The notes beneath the pieces are model-generated. The model ran no database searches. It saw nothing but the letters and a program-made list of their open reading frames with translations, and was not told where the DNA came from. Made by a program: the position numbers and the translations under genes. Positions 58,700-64,000 of a stretch of 64,000 nucleotides of DNA are shown one piece after another; within the stretch, counting starts at the first letter, position 1; the number at the start of each line of letters is the position of its first letter. The DNA comes from Cryptomeria japonica (Eukaryota > Streptophyta > Pinopsida > Cupressales > Cupressaceae): the NCBI RefSeq assembly GCF_030272615.1, contig NC_081415.1, forward strand, positions 597,683,335 to 597,747,334, read 5' to 3'.

Positions 58700-59829
58700 C
58701 CAACATTTTGCTGGCAAAAATATGACCTTTCCGAGAGCAAAATCTACCTCAAAGATAGGAATAAATAATTTATGTGCCATTGGATCAGGATCTACCTCAA
58801 GTGGTTAAGCTCTTTTCCAAGGAACCAAAGCTCTAATACCAATTGTTAAATATCTAGGCAACAGAGAGGGAGGGGGGGGGTGAATCAATTGACAACTAAC
58901 CTTTATATTCAATTATTTCACAAATCCAAAATAACCAACATAATTAATTGAAACAAATATAACATGAAAGAACATACACAAAACAGATCACACAATAAAC
59001 ACCAGATATGACATGGAAAATGCAAGAAGGGAAAAACTACGGAGAATGCTATCTCTTAATATATACCACAAGTTAAGGTGATTTTTACAAAAGGTTGCTC
59101 ACTACTAGAATGATCACTATAGGAGGGCTCACTTCCCAGAAAGGCTCACTATCGAAGGAAGAAGAAAGAAAGGATAATCCACCACTATGACATAATCTTC
59201 AATACCGAAACTACTTCTGGTGACTCTCAGCAACAACACACTTCACATATCAACATCAATTGGATTTTTCCTTTTTAGTCGCACACATCTTCCATACATC
59301 CACACATTCAAATCATCCTCTTATTTATACCATCTCTAAACAACATAATCTTTTAAGTCAGCCAAACAGAGATTTGAAATAGGTCAGCACTAAAATTCCA
59401 GTGGTGGAAAGGAATGAGAAGTAGACCATACCACAACACACTTCATTGGACAAATCAACATGTCACATCCATCATAATACCGGACCCAAATCATGACTCG
59501 TACACTACGCTAATACCGTTACTCATTATCCAATTCTGGATCAAACCGGACCCAAATAGCACTACCCAACTTAGCAAAAATAAGAATGGAATCAAGATAC
59601 TCATGAATACAATTGATCAATACCATATCCATTAAATAGAGAAATCTGGATCCCTATCATCACGATCACTAAATATCAATTGTAGCATATCTTCTAGAAC
59701 ACCAAACATCATTGAATGTCAACTGTAGCACATCTTTTGGATCACAAAACATAAGGAACCAATCCCCAAACAATATGTTGATATCAATGACAACCGTTAA
59801 TGACAACCATCAAAAACACATTTGCAACA
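58700..59829 (-). mobile_element. 5' end of a minus-strand Copia element
   Basis: The LTR is 58844-59829 (986 bp; on the minus strand TGTTGCAA...ATTTAACA). The primer site TTGGTATTAGAGC follows, with one change from the usual TGGTATCAGAGC. The next segment, AGCTTAACCACTTGAGGTAG on the minus strand, also occurs after the primer site of A. No gag or pol is readable, so the element is truncated on its 3' side. Confidence 0.75.
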
Positions 59830-59943
59830 TACATTTCTACAAAGGATCATGTAATAGTTATTTTCACTAAGGCATTGGTAAGGGATACATTTGAGTTTCT
59901 TTGGGAGAAGCTTGGGGTTATTACCCCTCCTTCTTCTAGCTAG
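59830..59943 (+). pseudogene. Copia pol C-terminus fragment
   Basis: The frame reads YISTKDHVIVIFTKALVRD, then FEFLWEKLGVITPP and TAG. It is homologous in form to the end of the element A pol (IFTKPLSKESFEYLRDILGV). Only the tail of RNase H is left. Confidence 0.8.
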
Positions 59944-60259
59944 GTTCATTATGGAGATTCATCTTTCTATGGGGATCTTTCATGCTTATTCTTATCTTGG
60001 ATTGATGCTATGGCTACTCTCAGTGAGAGCAGTGGAGTGTGTAGTGTTGTTGTGACCTTTTTCTTTGATGGCAAAGGGGGAGAAATTGAGAATCTTTTGG
60101 TGGAATGATTGAGTAGTTTTGTGATATTTTTGATAGGGGAGAGAGATTGAGTAGTAGAGAGATTCGATTATTAAGAATGAGGTTCAACAGTATTGTTTTG
60201 TAGAATTTGAGGTTAGTCATGTGTGGTCAAGTGTTGCCATCAATGACAAAGGGGGAGAT

Positions 60260-61463
60260 TTTTGAAAGTATGTGTTGTTGTGGTTGTCATTGATGTCAAA
60301 CTTGTTGTTCTGGATAGTTGTTGGTCTGAAGTGACTACAGTGCATAGATATCTTGTTGTGTTGATGTTGTAGAACTATTTTATTGGTTGTTTTGGAAGTT
60401 TTTGATTTTGAAAAGTGTTGCTGAAATCGAACTTTATGGTGTTATCTTCTTTGGTTATGTTTTTGGTATCATGAATATGTTGGTTTTGTGGTCCTAAAAT
60501 ATCTTTGTGTTTACTAGAAGTTGCGGTACATATTTCATAGTAGGTTGTGATATTGTATGTTAGACTTATCTTTGGGTCTAGATATGATTTATAGAAGGTA
60601 ATTTGATGTGTTATGGGTCTCACCATAATGTGTGGAGATCCAAACTAGAGTTATTTGTATTAGAGATATGTTTTGATGATTAATTTATTGTATGGATGCA
60701 TAATGTATTGATATGCTATTAGTTATGTTCTGATCATTGAAGATCGATCAATTGATCTTTGGAAGATGTGTTTTTGTCCCTTCTTTCTCCTAGAGTGGAT
60801 AGATGTGTGTGTTTTTGGTCCTTAAGGTATATTTTGGTTCATATCGACTTGGTTCAAGCTTTGATGATCTATCTTGTATATAAAGAATGTTGTGTGGTTA
60901 TGTGGACGTGTGTAAAAAGTGAGAGTGGGAAGAGCAATGTAGAGGATGCGAGAGGAAGTGTGCAAAACTAAGTGAAGAGTAGAGAAGAAGAGTTGTGATT
61001 GAATGATATGCAAGTTGTTTTGAGACTGTGGCAGAGGTGTGTGACAAAGTGTTGACAGTTGAGGTTTGAGTTGTGTGTGTTGATGTTGGTTGCTTGATGT
61101 AGAGTTCAAGGACGACTTCATGATCAAGAGATCCTTCTTTTCAATTCATTTTTGTATCCTGCCCTGTTGCAGTTAGCTTTAGGTTTGCAATTCCTCTTTT
61201 TATATCTTTCCCCAAGAGTAGTTAGCCTTGGTTTGCAAGTTCGAAGCAGTAAGATCATTTTTTCTAATTTGATATACATAGTGGATATATTTTGTGGGCA
61301 AGTGCTCATTGTGGTTTTTCCCTATTTGGGTTTTCCACATAGAAAATCTTGGTGTTTATGTGTTTTATTTGTGTTGATGATTAATTGTTTATGTGCTGCA
61401 TTAATTTTTGTTCAAGATTGAATGCCCCCCTCCCCCCCGCTTAGTCATGTCTTGGGTTTAACA
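60260..61463 (+). repeat. Copia 3' LTR, unpaired
   Basis: It follows AAAGGGGGAGA, starts TTTTGAAAG (TGTTG eroded) and ends GGGTTTAACA, with a C-rich run 30 bases before the end, as in A. Its own 5' LTR is not in the window. Confidence 0.7.
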
Positions 61464-61711
61464 TGGGAATCACATTGAGTCCTCATTCTTTCCTTCTTTC
61501 ACTAGTATAGTTATTTCATTTTCTCTCTTTTGGAGAGAACTTTTGTCCCTTTGATTTTTCTCCTTTTCTCTATTTGTGAGAATTGTTTTGCTTTGCATTG
61601 GTTTGTACATAGGTACCTGATAAGGCCTTTCTTGTTGGGACCCATTCATGCATGCATTCATCTTAGCTTTTTTAGCTACTCCCTAAGTTAATCTTAAGGG
61701 GGGTGGGGGTG
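61464..61711 (+). other. Short spacer with polypurine-like run
   Basis: It ends in AAGGGGGGTGGGGGTG (about 61696-61711), which looks like a polypurine tract directly before TGTTGGAG. No coding sequence. Confidence 0.35.
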
Positions 61712-62200
61712 TGTTGGAGTAATTAGGACAATTATCTAATTATTTAGTTAATTAGATCCTTTAATTACTTAAGCTAAACTTAGGTGCTTTTACATTTGAT
61801 TAAATTAGGCTAATAATAGCTTAAGTTGTCTCATTCATTATGATTGTGACACTTGGTGCTAGCTAATTTGATTTTGCATTTAGGGTATCATTCATCCTTT
61901 TATAAGGATCCATTCATTCATTGTAATATATTCTTTTGTGTAATCAATACAAAATTCTCAAGTTGTTTTGAGTATATTGTTCTCTCTTAATCTCTTTTTT
62001 GTGACAAGAATTTTTCTTGCAAATGATTCTTGGCTCTTGTAGTTGTATCATCAACTTCAAAACCTACTATGCAATCTCTTCTGCCATTATCTCTTATGAA
62101 ATTTGTTTTGATCTTGTAGGAATTTTGGAGGTATTGAGGAGTCAACAATCAACTTCTACACTTTGTCCCCATTCAAAAAGATATCTTAAAATATGTACAT
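61712..62200 (+). repeat. Possible 3' LTR of another element
   Basis: TGTTGGAGTAATTAGG follows the purine run. TTATAAGG and TTGTAATATATTC about 190-225 bases downstream resemble an LTR promoter and polyadenylation region. The right end and the partner LTR were not found. Confidence 0.35.
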
Positions 62201-63498
62201 ATTGACAAATGGCATAATATTATGCAAAATTGGGCTCATTCTTCTATCCTTTACCCTTCTCTATACACACACATTCTCACACACTTACCCCCAACTTATT
62301 CTTATTAGAACTTACTCCAATGTATTCAACTAATCCTCACATTTATTATACCTATACGTACACCTACCTTAGTATATCTATTAGCTACCTCAATTGACAT
62401 TTACTCACTTCAAGTCATTTTTGTAGTTACATTGTTATATATTCCAATATATTCATGTAATTCTCATATTTATCACACCTATCCATATTTGTAGCTATTA
62501 GCCACCTCAATCTAATTGCTTACACACCTAAGGTCATTCTCATGACTATGAGTTAGCTATGTAATTACAAACTTGATTCATGCTCTGTAAACTTAAAAGT
62601 TAAATTTTGGTTGATTGGCCCACTTTATTTCCCTACCTTATGTTGACCAAGTGCATATTTTACAAAACTTGATGCTATGGACTAATATTTAAAGGTATTT
62701 AATGAATCCATTTAAACACATTTTGAATCCACAACTCACCTCTCATCCTAAGACATTAAATGAGTCATCATTAGAAAAACATTTTGATTTGGTGAACTTA
62801 AAAAATAAAAAATTTGCACGCATCATTATAAGGCCCTTACATGCTACTTTAATCTTTTACACATATTTTGGAGGTATATGTAGGAAACATGTCTCCTTGT
62901 GACACAATGATAGATCTTCTAAGGCATTTATAACACTACCAATCATCATATATCAAAGAATAGCAACACAATTTAAAGTTAAACAATTGAGTGATAAAAA
63001 GAGAAGTGTGCATTTTGTAGGTTTAGATGTAGATGTAGAGGATACATTTGCAACCATAAACTTGAACCAAATTTGTAAACTAGATCTTAAATAGAACACA
63101 ACTTCAACATTGATCTCAAAATATTTTACTGATAGGAAAATACCATTCCAAAATGACATTAACCAAAATTCTAAATTATATCATACTTATTCATCATCAA
63201 ATTTAAAATTAAATATCCAATATTTTATTTTAGAATACACTAACCCCAATGCACTCATTAATTAACCTAAACTATTTTTAATTTAGAAATCTTTAACATA
63301 AATAAATACACCTCTATAACTAGATAGAGACCTTGTTTATGTAGTTTGTCACTGTTACTACCTTGATGTTTCCTTTGACAATCCTCGTGCTGCCCTCTTC
63401 CATAGTATTTTTTTAACTGCATTGATTTGATTTAAAAAAAAACAAACCTAAATAAAAACAAATTACCATTAACAAACTGTAATATTAGACTCGGCCTC
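62201..63498. other. AT-rich intergenic DNA, no gene seen
   Basis: No open frame with coding character and no element boundary seen. Confidence 0.45.
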
Positions 63499-63699
63499 TT
63501 CATTAATTAGCCGATAGGCTATTCACCGGAATTGTCTCACGCTTAGCCGGTCACCGTCTAAGAGTTTTTCGTTCCAGGCGTTCACTCGCACGAGAAGGCA
63601 ACACCGCCTTGCATGAAGCAATCATCGGAGGACATTATACCGGTTGAGATCATCAATCAAGTGGGGGAGACCGTGCTGTTCAATATTGAGCTTCTATAA
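63499..63699 (+). pseudogene. Ankyrin-repeat protein fragment, frameshifted
   Basis: One frame reads REGNTALHEAIIGGHYTG and stops at 63645-63647. Moving one base (from 63643) continues VEIINQVGETVLFNIELL to a stop at 63697-63699. GNTALHEA...GGH and GETVLF are consecutive ankyrin-repeat consensus pieces, as in plant ankyrin membrane proteins. GC content is above the flanks. It looks like a decayed exon piece, and a sequence error could also explain the shift. Confidence 0.55.
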
Positions 63700-64000
63700 A
63701 TATTAAAATGTTTGTAGGAACCACATGCCGGGAATTCACACTGGGATTTTCTGCCGGTGCCGATTTCCCATGATTTTCTGCTGTTACGATTTTTCCTTTA
63801 TGAGAAAAAATTTAAAAAGCACGTTTCTTTGAATGTGAGGCAGCACGTAAAAGAAATAGCTTCGTGAATAATTTGTTTTTTAAATAAATAATATCTAATA
63901 ATAAATATCTTTAAACATTCTACTCAGTTTGTATATAAAAAAATATATGAAAAAATTTTAAATGTAAATTTCATTAATAAAAAATAATTTCAATACCTAA
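63700..64000. other. Window end, no gene seen
   Basis: A moderately GC-rich 100 bp (to about 63800) is followed by AT-rich DNA. It may be more of the ankyrin locus, but nothing is readable. Confidence 0.4.

Larger units (their letters stand above)
59830..61463 (+). mobile_element. 3' end of a plus-strand Copia element
   Basis: It begins with the last 37 codons of pol, then 300 bp of spacer with GAGAGAG runs, the polypurine tract AAAGGGGGAGA (60248-60258) and a 3' LTR (60260-61463). The LTR is distantly similar to the minus-strand LTR at 58844-59829. The pol remnant begins exactly where that LTR ends, suggesting that the minus-strand element inserted into this one. Confidence 0.75.

Overview
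This 64 kb window reads as nuclear DNA of a seed plant, probably a gymnosperm or another large, repeat-rich plant genome. The plant assignment rests on plant-type Copia and Tat-lineage Gypsy polyproteins, a plant mobile domain (PMD) and plant ankyrin-type sequence. The gymnosperm guess is an inference from old, deeply nested, slowly decaying LTR elements. Only one intact host-like gene is seen (25062-25457, minus). No rRNA, tRNA or CRISPR was found.

Left third (1-22012). A host locus carrying many short palindromes (904-1088 and 19973-22012) was split by a Copia element, A (1120-19967, plus strand, target duplication ATATG). The 5' LTR of A was split by element B (2161-13930, minus strand, duplication AAATC). 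The 5' LTR of B was split by a 4.04 kb TG...CA insertion, C (9787-13826, duplication GAACA). B carries no pol. It has a gag cut down to coiled coil plus zinc knuckles, and a large ORF of unknown function. A short inverted-repeat DNA element (20270-21354) sits inside one palindrome of the host array.

Middle (22013-34649). An AT-rich intergenic stretch, one small GC-rich gene on the minus strand, more AT-rich DNA, then Copia element D (27820-34069, duplication TTAAT). The LTRs of D contain long perfect palindromes and an 87-bp hairpin just upstream of the TATA box.

Right half (34650-64000). A 23 kb Tat-lineage Gypsy element, F (34650-57788), has Copia element G (36975-41967, duplication GTTTC) in its leader. 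F encodes gag, protease, a G-patch segment, reverse transcriptase, RNase H, a second RNase H and integrase, all interrupted by stops. Downstream of pol it carries an antisense PMD pseudogene. The gag on the plus strand and the PMD ORF on the minus strand are each preceded by repeats of the same motif, TTAGCGCATTTGCA, on their own coding strand. Beyond F lie head-to-head Copia fragments (58700-61463), an LTR-like start (61712) and a frameshifted ankyrin-repeat fragment (63499-63699).

The coding regions of the retroelements are decayed. Many in-frame stops are TAG where Trp or Gln is expected, which fits long-term cytosine methylation and deamination.
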